64,000 bases of DNA, from NCBI RefSeq assembly GCF_000719095.1, contig NZ_JOEH01000008.1:186001-250000 (forward strand). The letters are read 5' to 3'. Of this stretch, positions 28,470-37,096 are shown piece after piece. The notes below the pieces were generated by a model that did not search any database, was not told the DNA's origin, and saw only the letters and a list, made by a program, of their open reading frames with translations. The position numbers were made by a program, and so were the translations under genes. The stretch's first letter is position 1, and every line of letters begins with the position of its first letter. The stretch comes from Streptacidiphilus jeojiense (GTDB lineage Bacteria; Actinomycetota; Actinomycetes; Streptomycetales; Streptomycetaceae).

Positions 28470-29327
28470 ATGACCGGCTTTGCGCAAACGGCCGATGAAC
28501 CGCCGTCAGCGGCCAATGCCCGGATGGTGGTCCTGCGCCGCCAGGCGGAAGTGCCCGGTGCGGGAGTGCCCGGAGCGGGCGCGCCCGGTATCGTCGCCGG
28601 GTCGTACAGCTATGAGGGCACCCATCCGGTCGCCCCTTGGCACCGCCATGACCTGCACCAGCTCGAGTACGCCTTCGAGGGCGTCGTCGAGGTACGGACC
28701 GCTGCGGCCCGCTACCGGCTGCCGTCGCTGCAGGCCGCGTGGATCCCGGCCGGGCTGGCCCATGTGAGCACCTTCGACAGGGCGAGGACCGCCTCGGTGC
28801 TCTTCGATCCCGCCCTGGTGCGCGACAGTGCGAGCCGCGTCCGGGTCCTGCCGGTGGAACCGGTCCTGCGCGAGATGATCATCTACGCCGCGCGCTGGCC
28901 GATCGGCCGGCCGGACAGCGACGCCGTGGCCGACTCCTACTTCGGCGCACTGGCCGACCTGGTCCTGGAACGGCTGGACCGCGAGCTGCCGTTCCACCTG
29001 CCGGTCAGTCACGACCCGCTGATCACGGACGTCATGCGCTACACCGACACCCGCCTGGCCGATGTCTCGATCGCCGCGGTCTGCCGCGCGGTCGCCACCT
29101 CCGAGCGCACCCTGCGCCGCCGTTTCGGCACCGCAACAGGTATGACGTGGCGTCAGTACCTGCTGCACAGTCGACTGTTGCACGCGATGACACTGCTGGT
29201 CCGGCAGGACAGCACCGTCCTCGCGGTCGCCACGGCCGTCGGCTTCGACAGCGCCAGCGCATTCAGCCGGGCCTTCCACGCCTACACCGGACAGACGCCG
29301 ACCGCCTTCCGCCACGATCGCGTGTAA
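28470..29327 (+). CDS. AraC-family transcriptional regulator
   Basis: A 285-residue regulator with an N-terminal cupin-like sensor domain (about 30-140; HPVAPWHRHDLHQLEYAFEG) and a C-terminal double helix-turn-helix (about 185-283; VCRAVATSERTLRRRF and VATAVGFDSASAFSRAFH). The ATG at 28470 is used; an internal ATG at 28524 is a fallback. Its tight divergence from the methyltransferase suggests that it controls that gene. Confidence 0.9.
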   Translation: MTGFAQTADEPPSAANARMVVLRRQAEVPGAGVPGAGAPGIVAGSYSYEGTHPVAPWHRHDLHQLEYAFEGVVEVRTAAARYRLPSLQAAWIPAGLAHVSTFDRARTASVLFDPALVRDSASRVRVLPVEPVLREMIIYAARWPIGRPDSDAVADSYFGALADLVLERLDRELPFHLPVSHDPLITDVMRYTDTRLADVSIAAVCRAVATSERTLRRRFGTATGMTWRQYLLHSRLLHAMTLLVRQDSTVLAVATAVGFDSASAFSRAFHAYTGQTPTAFRHDRV

Positions 29328-29357
29328 GGGAGATCGCAGGCCATCGTTGCGGTCTGC

Positions 29358-30452
29358 TCATGCGGTTCGTTGTGCGAGTGATGCCCGGCGCAGTGCCAGC
29401 ACCGCGATGTCGTCCTGCTGCCGGCCTCCGGTGAATGCTCGGACCTGCACCCGTAGCAGGTCGGCGAGTTGACTCGGGGTCACCTCACCGATCTCCTGTA
29501 GTCGTTCCTCCAGCGGGAAGAAGGATCCTTCCCGGTCACGGCTCTCGATCAGGCCGTCGGTGTAGAGCAGGAGTGTCTCGTCGGCGGCGAGGTCGAACCA
29601 GTCCACTGTGCGCACGTCGGCAACCAGCGCTCCCAGCCCCAAGGGAACGTGCGCGCCCTGCAGTTGCAGGCGGCTGACGCCTCGGGGGCCGAGGATGTAG
29701 GGCAGTGGGTGGCCGCAGTTGACCACCTGGGCCTCAGGATCCGCGTCCAGGCCCAGGACGAGTGCCGTGACGAAGCGCTCGGGCTCGCCGGCCTCGCCGG
29801 CGTAGTGGTTCTGCCGCACGACGGCGTGTTCCAGCGCTTCGACGACGCCGGTGAGCGTCGGTTCGCGGTGTGCCGCCTCCCGGAACGCACCGATGACGGC
29901 GAAGGCGGTGCCCAACGCGGGCAGGCCCTTGCCCTGCACGTCCGCCAGCAGCACCCGGGTGCCGTAGGCGGTCTCGATCACGTCGTAGATGTCACCGCCG
30001 ACCAGGCTCTCCTCCTGGAGCGGATCGTAGACGCCGGCCACCAGCACCTCATGGGTGACCTGCGGAAGCGGCCGTAGCAGCTGCCGCTGCATCGCGGTCG
30101 CGGCGGAACGGAGCCTGGTGGTCTGCTCGGTGCGCGAGATCCGCCAGTGGCAGAGGTAGACGGCCAGGGCGCCGAAGGCGACGCTGAACACCACCAGCGC
30201 GATGTCCACGGCCAGATGCGAGGCCGGCTGCTGCAGGAGTGCCCCTGCCGTAGCCAGCACGATCCAGGCGGACACCCACACGGTCTGCCGTACCGTGCCC
30301 ACGGCCGCGATCGTCGCGGGGAGGAACACCAGGAAGCCCGCCAGCTCCGGTGCGCTGGACAGCAGCGGGCCCGTGCCCAGGACGAGTACGGTGATCCCGG
30401 CCGTCCACAGCAGCGAGGCCCGGTTGGACACACTCCCTGTGCGTTCGGTCAT
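29358..30452 (-). CDS. Membrane PP2C-like SpoIIE-type serine phosphatase
   Basis: A 364-residue protein: about four N-terminal transmembrane segments (residues 12-105) and a C-terminal SpoIIE/PP2C phosphatase domain (about 125-360) with the metal-binding GGDIYDV and LLADVQGKG motifs and the terminal QQDDIAVLALRR. Such enzymes dephosphorylate anti-anti-sigma factors in actinomycetes; no partner kinase or antagonist gene is nearby. Its ATG overlaps the stop of an mmpL fragment as ATGA, which suggests it once followed a different gene or now shares a truncated transcript. Confidence 0.92.
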   Translation of the reverse strand: MTERTGSVSNRASLLWTAGITVLVLGTGPLLSSAPELAGFLVFLPATIAAVGTVRQTVWVSAWIVLATAGALLQQPASHLAVDIALVVFSVAFGALAVYLCHWRISRTEQTTRLRSAATAMQRQLLRPLPQVTHEVLVAGVYDPLQEESLVGGDIYDVIETAYGTRVLLADVQGKGLPALGTAFAVIGAFREAAHREPTLTGVVEALEHAVVRQNHYAGEAGEPERFVTALVLGLDADPEAQVVNCGHPLPYILGPRGVSRLQLQGAHVPLGLGALVADVRTVDWFDLAADETLLLYTDGLIESRDREGSFFPLEERLQEIGEVTPSQLADLLRVQVRAFTGGRQQDDIAVLALRRASLAQRTA

Positions 30453-30655
30453 GCCCGGTCCGGGTCCGGTTGGACGTAGGCCTCACGGATCCGGGAGACC
30501 AGGAACACCTCGTAGTCCATGGCGAGCCCGAAGACGATCCCCACCAGGAAGATCGGCATCAGGCTCATGATCGGACCGGTCGTGGTGACCCCGAGCAGAC
30601 TGGCACCCCAGCCCTTCTGGAACACGGCGACCACGCAGCCCAGCGCGGCCCACAA
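30449..30655 (-). pseudogene. Remnant of an MMPL (RND) transporter gene
   Basis: A 68-codon open frame encodes only the internal MMPL signature region, including GPIMSLMPIFLVGIVFGL and AMDYEVFLVSRIREAYV. It is very close to the same region of the complete MMPL protein encoded at 37765-40089. Both sides of the signature are missing: upstream the match stops within about 15 codons, and downstream it runs into the phosphatase gene after REAYV. Normal MMPL proteins have over 700 residues, so this cannot be functional. The GTG/TTG-type start is nominal. Confidence 0.8.
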
Positions 30656-30993
30656 CCCAGTCGATAGAGGAACGTGGCCACAGCGGGCTCCTGTCCGAGC
30701 TCGGTTACCTCACCAGGACCGTCAGGACACCGCCCCTGTCGTCATGCCCCTGGCGGCACTCCGACTGATCAAGAGCACCGTAAGTTCAGGGCTAGGCCTG
30801 TCGCCTGCGCAGATGTCCCTCCGCGAGGTCCCCCGCAGGCGGACGGAGGTTCGCAGGTGCGGGTGCCGGGGGTCGCGTTCGAGGAGGATCGTGGTTCGTC
30901 GGCGCTGGGCCATCCGGATTCCCGACCGGCGGCAGTCGGCGGGCGGGCGGCTGTGCGGACCGGGTCCGGTCAGCGCGGGCGCCCCGGGGCCGA
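30656..30993. other. Intergenic stretch without recognisable gene
   Basis: These 338 bp lie between the mmpL remnant and a TetR gene. Short frames exist on both strands, but none has recognisable motifs or a ribosome site. The segment next to 30655 may be decayed mmpL sequence. Confidence 0.5.
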
Positions 30994-31620
30994 TCAGCGC
31001 GGGAAGCCCGCTGCCGCCACCCGCACGGCCCGCTCGGTCGCTTCGACCAGTGCCTCGGGGCCGGCGTCGGTTCCGTTCCAGGCCCAGTCCTCCACCGCGA
31101 CCCGCAGCGCGGAGTTGATCATCGCGGCCTGCACCCGGGACTCCAGGTCCTGCGGACTGCGGCCGGCGCGCTCGGCGACGGCCTCAGCGAACACGGCCTC
31201 GGCCTGGTGGTGCACCTGCAGCCAGACGGCGCGCAGCCCGTCCTCGTGCCTGGTCAGCCGCACCAGGCCGCGCAGCGCGGCAGTCGCTTCGGGCGTGGCG
31301 GTGGCCGCACGTTCGGCGTCCGCGCCGGTGAGCACCGGGGTGCCGGGACGCCACTCCCGCAGCCGCTGCGCCGTCTGCTCGATTCCGGCCGCGAGCAGCG
31401 GCTGGACGAACTGCTCCTTGGTGGGGAAGTAACGCCACAGCGTGCGCTGGGAGATGCCGACGGCCTGGGCGATCTCCTCGGCGGAGGTGGCCGCGACGCC
31501 CTTCGCCGTGAACAGCCGCACGGCCTCCTGGGCGATCTCCAGCCGGGTGGCGGCCTTGCGCCGCTCGGTCAGCGGCGGCCGACCCATCCGTACCGCCGGC
31601 TTCTCCGGCTGCTGATCCAT
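30994..31620 (-). CDS. TetR-family transcriptional regulator
   Basis: A 208-residue TetR repressor with an N-terminal helix-turn-helix at about 45-70 (TSAEEIAQAVGISQRTLWRYF). It is divergent from an SDR gene, with two palindromes of TetR-operator form in the 105-bp gap, so it likely represses that SDR and itself. The ligand is unknown. Confidence 0.92.
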   Translation of the reverse strand: MDQQPEKPAVRMGRPPLTERRKAATRLEIAQEAVRLFTAKGVAATSAEEIAQAVGISQRTLWRYFPTKEQFVQPLLAAGIEQTAQRLREWRPGTPVLTGADAERAATATPEATAALRGLVRLTRHEDGLRAVWLQVHHQAEAVFAEAVAERAGRSPQDLESRVQAAMINSALRVAVEDWAWNGTDAGPEALVEATERAVRVAAAGFPR

Positions 31621-31641
31621 CCGCTCAGCCTAGCGGTTTTC

Positions 31642-31673
31642 GTCAGGCAATGACTTTCTGGCACTTTCTGCCA
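31642..31673. promoter_or_regulatory. Two candidate TetR operators
   Basis: GTCA-N5-TGAC (31642-31654) and TGGCA-N5-TGCCA (31659-31673) are adjacent inverted repeats with the same spacer length. A -10-like TATAAC follows at 31680-31685. They lie between the divergent TetR and SDR genes. Confidence 0.5.
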
Positions 31674-31725
31674 TAAAGCTATAACGTCGCAGGCAGCACA
31701 CCAGCAAGGAAGCAGGGAGCACCCC

Positions 31726-32493
31726 ATGAGCAGCACCACCGGCCTCACCGGCAAGAGCGTCGTCGTCACCGGCGCGGGCTCGGGCATCGGCCGCGCCACC
31801 GCCCTGAAGTTCGCCGCCGAGGGGGCCTCGGTCCTGGTGGCCGACCTCAACGCAGAGGGCGCCAAGGCCGTCGTCAGCGAGATCGAGGCCGCCGGCGGCA
31901 CCGCCCGCGCGGTGGTCGGCGACCTGAGCGAGCAGAGCGTGGTGGACGAGGTGGTCGCCACCGCCGTTTCGTCCTTCGGCGGCCTGGACGTCCTGGTCAA
32001 CAACGCGGGGATCATGGACCGGATGTCGGCGGCCGGCGAGACCAGCGACGCCGAGTGGGAGCGGGTGATCCGGATCAACCTGACCGCACCGTTCCTGCTG
32101 ACCCGCGCCGCGCTCCCGCACATGCTCGCCGCGGGCCGGGGCGCCATCGTCAACACCGCCTCCGAGGCGTCGCTGCGCGGCAGCGCGGCGGGCGCCGCCT
32201 ACACCGCCTCCAAGCACGCGGTGGCCGGGCTGACCAAGTCCCTCGCCGTGATGTACCGGGACAAGGGCATCCGCGCCAACGCCATCGCCCCCGGCGGGAC
32301 CATCACCAACATCCAGGTCGACGTGGAGGCGGGCGCCCAGGGCCCGGCCGTCCTCGGCTCCTACATGGGCAACGTCGGCCGCCCGGCGGACGCCGCCGAG
32401 CAGGCCGCCGCCATCCTCTTCCTCGCCTCCGACGCCGCCAGCAACATCAACGGCGTCATCCTCCCGGTCGACAACGGCTGGTCCGCGGTCTGA
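31726..32493 (+). CDS. SDR-family oxidoreductase
   Basis: A 255-residue classical SDR: TGAGSGIG cofactor motif near the N-terminus, NNAG, catalytic Ser region NTASEAS and Y-x3-K (AYTASKHA). The C-terminus ends with a glucose-dehydrogenase-like stretch (LPVDNGWSAV). The substrate is unknown. Divergent from a TetR regulator, a common pairing for inducible detoxification dehydrogenases. Confidence 0.9.
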   Translation: MSSTTGLTGKSVVVTGAGSGIGRATALKFAAEGASVLVADLNAEGAKAVVSEIEAAGGTARAVVGDLSEQSVVDEVVATAVSSFGGLDVLVNNAGIMDRMSAAGETSDAEWERVIRINLTAPFLLTRAALPHMLAAGRGAIVNTASEASLRGSAAGAAYTASKHAVAGLTKSLAVMYRDKGIRANAIAPGGTITNIQVDVEAGAQGPAVLGSYMGNVGRPADAAEQAAAILFLASDAASNINGVILPVDNGWSAV

Positions 32494-32502
32494 CCGCAGC
32501 CC

Positions 32503-32543
32503 GGTCCCGGGCCGGGTCGCGCACGACCGCCCTGCCCGGGACC
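32503..32543 (+). terminator. Terminator-like hairpin after the SDR
   Basis: GGTCCCGGGC (32503-32512) pairs with GCCCGGGACC (32534-32543) across a 21-nt loop. It begins 10 bp after the SDR stop and precedes the two-component operon. Confidence 0.5.
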
Positions 32544-32631
32544 CGGGGACCACCGCCTCCGGCCGCACTCCCGGTGCGACCCCCGGGGCGGCGATTGGGT
32601 TCGCCGGCGCGTGAGTATCTACGCTGTGCGA

Positions 32632-33285
32632 ATGGCTCTCATTGCGGTGTGCGAGGACGACGCGGCGGTCCGTGACCTGCTCAGGCGGGCCCTGGAACAC
32701 GACGGCCACACCATCGCGGCCGCGGCCACCGCCGAGAGCCTGCTGCGGCAGCTGGACCCGGCGCCGCACCTGATCGTCCTGGACCTCGGCCTGCCCGACG
32801 CCGACGGGCGCGACGTCTGCCTGGCACTGCGGGCGCGCGGCGTCGACGCACCGGTGCTGATGCTCACCGCCCTGGACGGCATGCACCACAAGGTCGGCGG
32901 CTTCGAGGCCGGCGCCGACGACTACCTCACCAAGCCGTTCGACCTGCCCGAACTACTGGTCCGGGTGCGCGCATTGCTGCGCCGTACCACCACCGCGGCC
33001 GCGACCGAGGACGTGGTGCTGGACCCCGCCAAGCACACCGTGACCTGCGGCACCGGCAGCGAGGACCTCACCCCCACCGAGTTCCGGCTGCTCGGCAGGC
33101 TGATGGCCGCGCGTGGCGACGCGGTCCGCCGTCACGCGCTGGTCGCCGCCGGCTGGCCGCACGGCGCACAGGTCAGCGACAACACCCTGGACTCCTTCGT
33201 GCGCCGGCTGCGGACCAAGCTCGCGGCCCTGGACGCCGAGCAGCGGCTGGCGACGGTGCGCGGGGTGGGCTACCGGTGGCAGTGA
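32632..33285 (+). CDS. OmpR-family response regulator
   Basis: A 217-residue response regulator. Receiver domain: acidic pair Asp9/Asp10, phospho-acceptor Asp51, Thr79 and Lys101 are all present. The C-terminal winged helix (about 125-215) ends with the typical VRGVGYRWQ. The ATG at 32632 begins directly with the first receiver strand. No clear ribosome site precedes it, so a leaderless transcript is possible. Its end overlaps the kinase start by 10 nt. Confidence 0.93.
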   Translation: MALIAVCEDDAAVRDLLRRALEHDGHTIAAAATAESLLRQLDPAPHLIVLDLGLPDADGRDVCLALRARGVDAPVLMLTALDGMHHKVGGFEAGADDYLTKPFDLPELLVRVRALLRRTTTAAATEDVVLDPAKHTVTCGTGSEDLTPTEFRLLGRLMAARGDAVRRHALVAAGWPHGAQVSDNTLDSFVRRLRTKLAALDAEQRLATVRGVGYRWQ

Positions 33286-34544
33286 CCAGCTTCCGCTCCA
33301 GGGTCGTGGCGCTCACCGTGCTGGTCGCCACCACGGTGGTCGCGGTCCTGGTGGTGCTCTCCCACGTCCTGCTCAGCCGGGTCACCGACGCGGACGCGCA
33401 CGCGATGGCGCGCACCCGCGCGGAGGCCGCCGCCGCCAGCATCGCGGTCGAGGGCGGCCGGGTGGTGATGACGGAGAACGGCAGCGAGGCGCTGGACTCG
33501 GTGGCATGGGTGTACGCCGACGGGCAACTGGTCGACGGGTTCGTGCCGACCGCGCTCCTCGACCAGGTCCAGGCGCTGTCCGGCTCCCCGGCCGAGCGGA
33601 CCGCCGTGGTCCAGGGCCACCTGCTGCTGGCTCGGCCGGTCCCGACAGCGGGCCACCGGACGACGGTGGTCGTGGGAGTGGACCTGATGCCCTATGAGAC
33701 GTCGGAGCGGCACAGCCTGACGGCGTCGCTGATACTGGGCGCCCTCGCGGTGCTGCTCGCGGCTCTGGTGGCGGACTTCGCGGTGCGCCGTTCGCTGCGG
33801 GTGGTGCACGAGATGGCCGCACTCGCCGACGACTGGGGCGACCACGAGCCCGGGCGGCGGTTCGACCTCGGCGTGCCGCGCGACGAGTTCGGCGAGCTGG
33901 GCGGCACCCTGGACCGCCTGCTCGACCGCATCGACGGCGTCCTGGAGGAGGAGCGCCGGCTGAGCGACGAGATCGCCCATGAGCTGCGGACCCCGCTGAC
34001 GGTGCTGCGCGGCGAGGCGCAGCTGGCACAGCTGTCCGGGCGGCAGCTGCCCCCCGATGCGGTGCTGCGCGAGGTCGAGCGCCTCAACTCGGCCATCACC
34101 ACCATCCTCGGTGCGGCCCGCCGTCGCGTCGGCGGCGGGGACCGCTGCGACCTGGCAGCCGCGGCGCGGGCGGTGATCGCGGGCCGCGGCGTGGAGCTCG
34201 ACGTCGCGGCCGGCGTCGAGGTCGCGGTGCCCGCGGAGGTGGTGACGGCGGTACTGGCGCCGCTGCTGGACAACGGACTGCGCCATGCCAGAGCGAGAGT
34301 GCGCGTCACCGCCCGCACCGAGGCGGGGGTGGTGGTGGCCGAGGTCCTCGACGACGGCCCGGGATTCGCCGCGGAGGAGGTCGAACGGGTCTTTGAAGCG
34401 GGTGTCAGCGCAGGCACGGGACACGGCCTGGGCCTGGCCGTGGCGCGTCGCGTCGCGGCCTCGGCGGGGGTGGAGGTCCGCGCGGTCGCGGTCGGCCACG
34501 GCCGGGTCGAGGTGCTCTTCCCCGCGCCCTGGGCCGCGACGTAG
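33276..34544 (+). CDS. Sensor histidine kinase
   Basis: A 422-residue HisKA-type kinase. Transmembrane segments at about 10-32 and 147-170 flank an extracytoplasmic sensor of about 110 residues; HAMP follows at about 172-225. The H-box SDEIAHELRTPL has the phospho-acceptor at His235, and the ATPase domain has N (LLDNGLRHA), G1 (DDGPGF) and G2 (GTGHGLGLAV) boxes. The GTG start overlaps the regulator gene, giving a co-translated pair. The signal is unknown; the downstream DUF347 gene is the likely target. Confidence 0.93.
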   Translation: MAVTSFRSRVVALTVLVATTVVAVLVVLSHVLLSRVTDADAHAMARTRAEAAAASIAVEGGRVVMTENGSEALDSVAWVYADGQLVDGFVPTALLDQVQALSGSPAERTAVVQGHLLLARPVPTAGHRTTVVVGVDLMPYETSERHSLTASLILGALAVLLAALVADFAVRRSLRVVHEMAALADDWGDHEPGRRFDLGVPRDEFGELGGTLDRLLDRIDGVLEEERRLSDEIAHELRTPLTVLRGEAQLAQLSGRQLPPDAVLREVERLNSAITTILGAARRRVGGGDRCDLAAAARAVIAGRGVELDVAAGVEVAVPAEVVTAVLAPLLDNGLRHARARVRVTARTEAGVVVAEVLDDGPGFAAEEVERVFEAGVSAGTGHGLGLAVARRVAASAGVEVRAVAVGHGRVEVLFPAPWAAT

Positions 34545-34576
34545 TCGGGAGACGTAGTCAGGTGACGTAGTCAGGT
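34538..34576 (+). repeat. Three tandem 13-bp repeats, candidate response-regulator site
   Basis: GACGTAGTCGGGA (34538-34550), GACGTAGTCAGGT (34551-34563) and GACGTAGTCAGGT (34564-34576) are head-to-tail. The first copy contains the histidine kinase stop codon. They end 32 bp before the DUF347 start. OmpR-type regulators bind tandem direct repeats, so this may be the site through which the system controls the membrane protein (inference). Confidence 0.5.
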
Positions 34577-34608
34577 TGTGTGCAGGTTCGCCCCAGCAGT
34601 CTCCTGCC

Positions 34609-35883
34609 ATGACAACGACAACTCCGACCCGCACGCGCAGCGGGCGCCTCCTGCTCAACAAGGTTCCCGAGGTCACCATCTGGTTCTGGGTGATCAAGAT
34701 CCTCTGCACGACGGTGGGCGAGAGCTTCGCCGACTGGATCAACATGACGCTGGGCGTCGGCCTGGTGAACACCGCCTGGATCTTCACCGTGGTCCTGGCC
34801 GTGGTGCTGGCCGTGCAGCTGCGGCTCAAGCGGTACGTGCCGCTGCCGTACTGGCTGACCGTGGTCGTCGTCAGCGTCACCGGCACGCTGTACACCGACA
34901 TCCTGACCGACCAGCTGAACGTGCCGCTGTGGATCAGCTCCGCGGTGTTCTCGGTACTGCTGGCCGTGGTGTTCGGCGTGTGGTGGCTGCGCGAGCGCAC
35001 CTTGTCGATCCACTCGGTCACCACGTCCTCGCGCGAGGCCTTCTACTGGCTCACCGTGCTGGTCACCTTCGCGCTGGGCACCGCGACCGGCGACTGGACC
35101 CTGGAACTGACCGGCTGGAGCCCCGGGGCGTCGGTGCTGCTGCCGCTGGGCCTGATCGCGGCGATCACGCTGCTGTGGAAGGCCGGGGCCAACCCGGTGC
35201 TGTCGTTCTGGCTCGCCTACATCCTGACCCGCCCGCTGGGCGCCAACATCGGCGACTGGCTCGCCTCGCCGAAGACCGCACAGAACCCCGGCGACCCGAC
35301 CGGCCTGGACCTGGGCACCTTCGTCACCAGCCTGATCTTCCTCGGCCTGATCCTGGCCACCGTGATCTACCTGACCGTCACCCGCTCGGACGTCACCGAG
35401 ACCTACGAGGCCGCCCACGCTCCGCACACCGCGGCCGGCCTGCGCAGGCAGCGCCTCGCACTGGGGGGCTTCGGCCTGCTGGCCGCCGCCACCACTCTCC
35501 TGCTGGTGTGGGCGCACAGCCAGCCGCACACCGGCCCCGCCCCGGAGGCCGACACCACCACCACGGTGCAGCTGGCGCCCGGACAGGCGGTCAAGGACTT
35601 CCCGGCTTCGAAGGTCGACGCACTCAAGGCCCTCGCGTCCACCTCCCTGCACGACGCCCAGGCGGGCAACGCGGCCGGCGCCCACACCGCCGCCCAGTCG
35701 CTGCGCGACCTGTGGGACGCCGACCAGCCCATGCTGCAGTCACTGGACGACACCGGCTGGACCTCCCTGGACGCCCAGATGGACCAGGTCCTGAAGACCT
35801 TCGGCATCGACCACCCCAACAAGCCCCTGCCCGCCGCCCAGCAGGAGGCCGCACTCACCACCCTGCTGACCGACCTGGGCTGA
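34609..35883 (+). CDS. DUF347 (COG4705) repeat membrane protein
   Basis: A 424-residue integral membrane protein with four copies of the DUF347 repeat, each about two transmembrane helices with an internal GD/ES-F-A-D-type acidic motif (for example VGESFADWIN and LGANIGDWLA). After a last helix at about residue 293-312, a roughly 110-residue C-terminal extension follows, probably outside the membrane; that extension is not part of the usual family length. Function of the family is not established. It immediately follows a two-component operon and starts without a clear ribosome site. Confidence 0.85.
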   Translation: MTTTTPTRTRSGRLLLNKVPEVTIWFWVIKILCTTVGESFADWINMTLGVGLVNTAWIFTVVLAVVLAVQLRLKRYVPLPYWLTVVVVSVTGTLYTDILTDQLNVPLWISSAVFSVLLAVVFGVWWLRERTLSIHSVTTSSREAFYWLTVLVTFALGTATGDWTLELTGWSPGASVLLPLGLIAAITLLWKAGANPVLSFWLAYILTRPLGANIGDWLASPKTAQNPGDPTGLDLGTFVTSLIFLGLILATVIYLTVTRSDVTETYEAAHAPHTAAGLRRQRLALGGFGLLAAATTLLLVWAHSQPHTGPAPEADTTTTVQLAPGQAVKDFPASKVDALKALASTSLHDAQAGNAAGAHTAAQSLRDLWDADQPMLQSLDDTGWTSLDAQMDQVLKTFGIDHPNKPLPAAQQEAALTTLLTDLG

Positions 35884-35909
35884 CCGACCGGGCAGCGCTG
35901 CCCCGGACG

Positions 35910-35951
35910 TACTGCGTGCGCAGTAGCGGAAGTAGCGGCGGGTGCACGACG
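35910..35951 (+). promoter_or_regulatory. Shared promoter element: TACTG-N6-CAGTA plus GCACGACG
   Basis: TACTG-N6-CAGTA (35910-35925) and GCACGACG (35944-35951) lie 34 nt apart, start to start, upstream of the alcohol dehydrogenase. The same two words at 33-35 nt spacing occur upstream of the MMPL and SGNH genes, which suggests a common regulator or sigma factor. Confidence 0.45.
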
Positions 35952-36026
35952 CCGAAGCCGCTTCGTCGGGTGAGACTGGTCCGTACCCGGAAACGGATCC
36001 CAGCAGTCCAGAAGGAGAGTCAGCGC

Positions 36027-37064
36027 ATGCCGACAATGAAGTCCGTTCAGACCGCCGCAGCCGGCGCCGTCGAGGTCGTCGAGATCGAGCGGCCCGTGCC
36101 CGGCCCGGCGGACGCGCTGGTGCGGATCCGCGCCTGCGGGATCTGCGGCACCGATGTCTTCTTCCTGCATATGGGCGGCATGCCGACGGGTCAGGACGGC
36201 GAGATGCGGTCGCTGCACCTGGGGCACGAGCCGGCCGGCGAGGTGGTCGAGGTGGGTGCCGAGGTCACCGGGCTGGCGGTGGGCGACCGGGTGGTGGTCA
36301 ACCCGCAGGGCGCCCCCAGCGGGATCATCGGCTGCGGCGGCGCGCTGGGCGGCATGAGCGAGTACCTGCTGATCGAGAACGCCGTGGTCGGCGAGAGCGT
36401 CGCGGTGTTCCCGGACACGCTGCCCTTCGACGTGGCCGCGCTCAACGAGCCGATGGCGGTGGCCCGCCACTGCGTCAACCGCTCCGAGGCGCTGCCCACC
36501 GACAAGGTCGTGGTGTTCGGGGCCGGGCCGATCGGTCTCGGCGCCACCATCTGGCTGAAGCTGCGCGGTGTCGCCCAGGTGACCGTCGTCGACGTGATCC
36601 CCGACCGGCTGAAGACGGCGCTCGCGGTGGGAGCGGACGCCGTCATCGACTCCTCCCAGGAGGACGTCACAGCACGGCTGACCGAGCTGCACGGCCAGAG
36701 CGCCAACGCGCTGGGCCAGCCCCGCCCGGGCACCGACGTCTACATCGACGCGGCCGGCGCCGCCGCCGTCTTCAACACCGTGCTGGCCTCGGCCAAGTGG
36801 AAGGCGAAGCTGGTCATGGTCGCCGTCCAGAAGAAGTCCGACGACATCGACCTCGGCGGGATGCTCAGGAGCGAGCTGACCCTGATCGCCTCCCAGGGCT
36901 ACCCCACCGAGATCTTCGAGGTCACCGCGGAGATCGTGGCGCACCAGGACCGCTTCGCGCAGCTGATCAGCCACCGCGTGCCCTTCGCCGAGGTCGAGGA
37001 GGCCTTCCGGCTCACCATGACGCCGGGGGCGGCGGAGAAGGTGGTGGTGACCTTCGAGGACTGA
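36027..37064 (+). CDS. Zinc-type medium-chain alcohol dehydrogenase
   Basis: A 345-residue MDR dehydrogenase of the sorbitol/butanediol/threonine dehydrogenase branch. Catalytic zinc ligands Cys40 (GICGTD) and His67-Glu68 (GHE) are present, with the branch-typical NEPMAV motif. The four-cysteine structural zinc lobe is absent. The nucleotide-binding motif is GAGPIGLG. The ATG at 36027 has GAAGGAGAG ending 8 nt before it. Substrate unknown. It is convergent with a MarR gene and shares a promoter element with the MMPL and SGNH genes. Confidence 0.9.
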   Translation: MPTMKSVQTAAAGAVEVVEIERPVPGPADALVRIRACGICGTDVFFLHMGGMPTGQDGEMRSLHLGHEPAGEVVEVGAEVTGLAVGDRVVVNPQGAPSGIIGCGGALGGMSEYLLIENAVVGESVAVFPDTLPFDVAALNEPMAVARHCVNRSEALPTDKVVVFGAGPIGLGATIWLKLRGVAQVTVVDVIPDRLKTALAVGADAVIDSSQEDVTARLTELHGQSANALGQPRPGTDVYIDAAGAAAVFNTVLASAKWKAKLVMVAVQKKSDDIDLGGMLRSELTLIASQGYPTEIFEVTAEIVAHQDRFAQLISHRVPFAEVEEAFRLTMTPGAAEKVVVTFED

Positions 37065-37096
37065 TCCGGCTCGTTGCCGTCACCGAGCCGACCGCG

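Noticed and set aside
30722..30913. A 63-codon minus-strand frame in the 338-bp gap
   Set aside because: No ribosome site, no recognisable motif and Arg-rich composition typical of random GC-rich frames.
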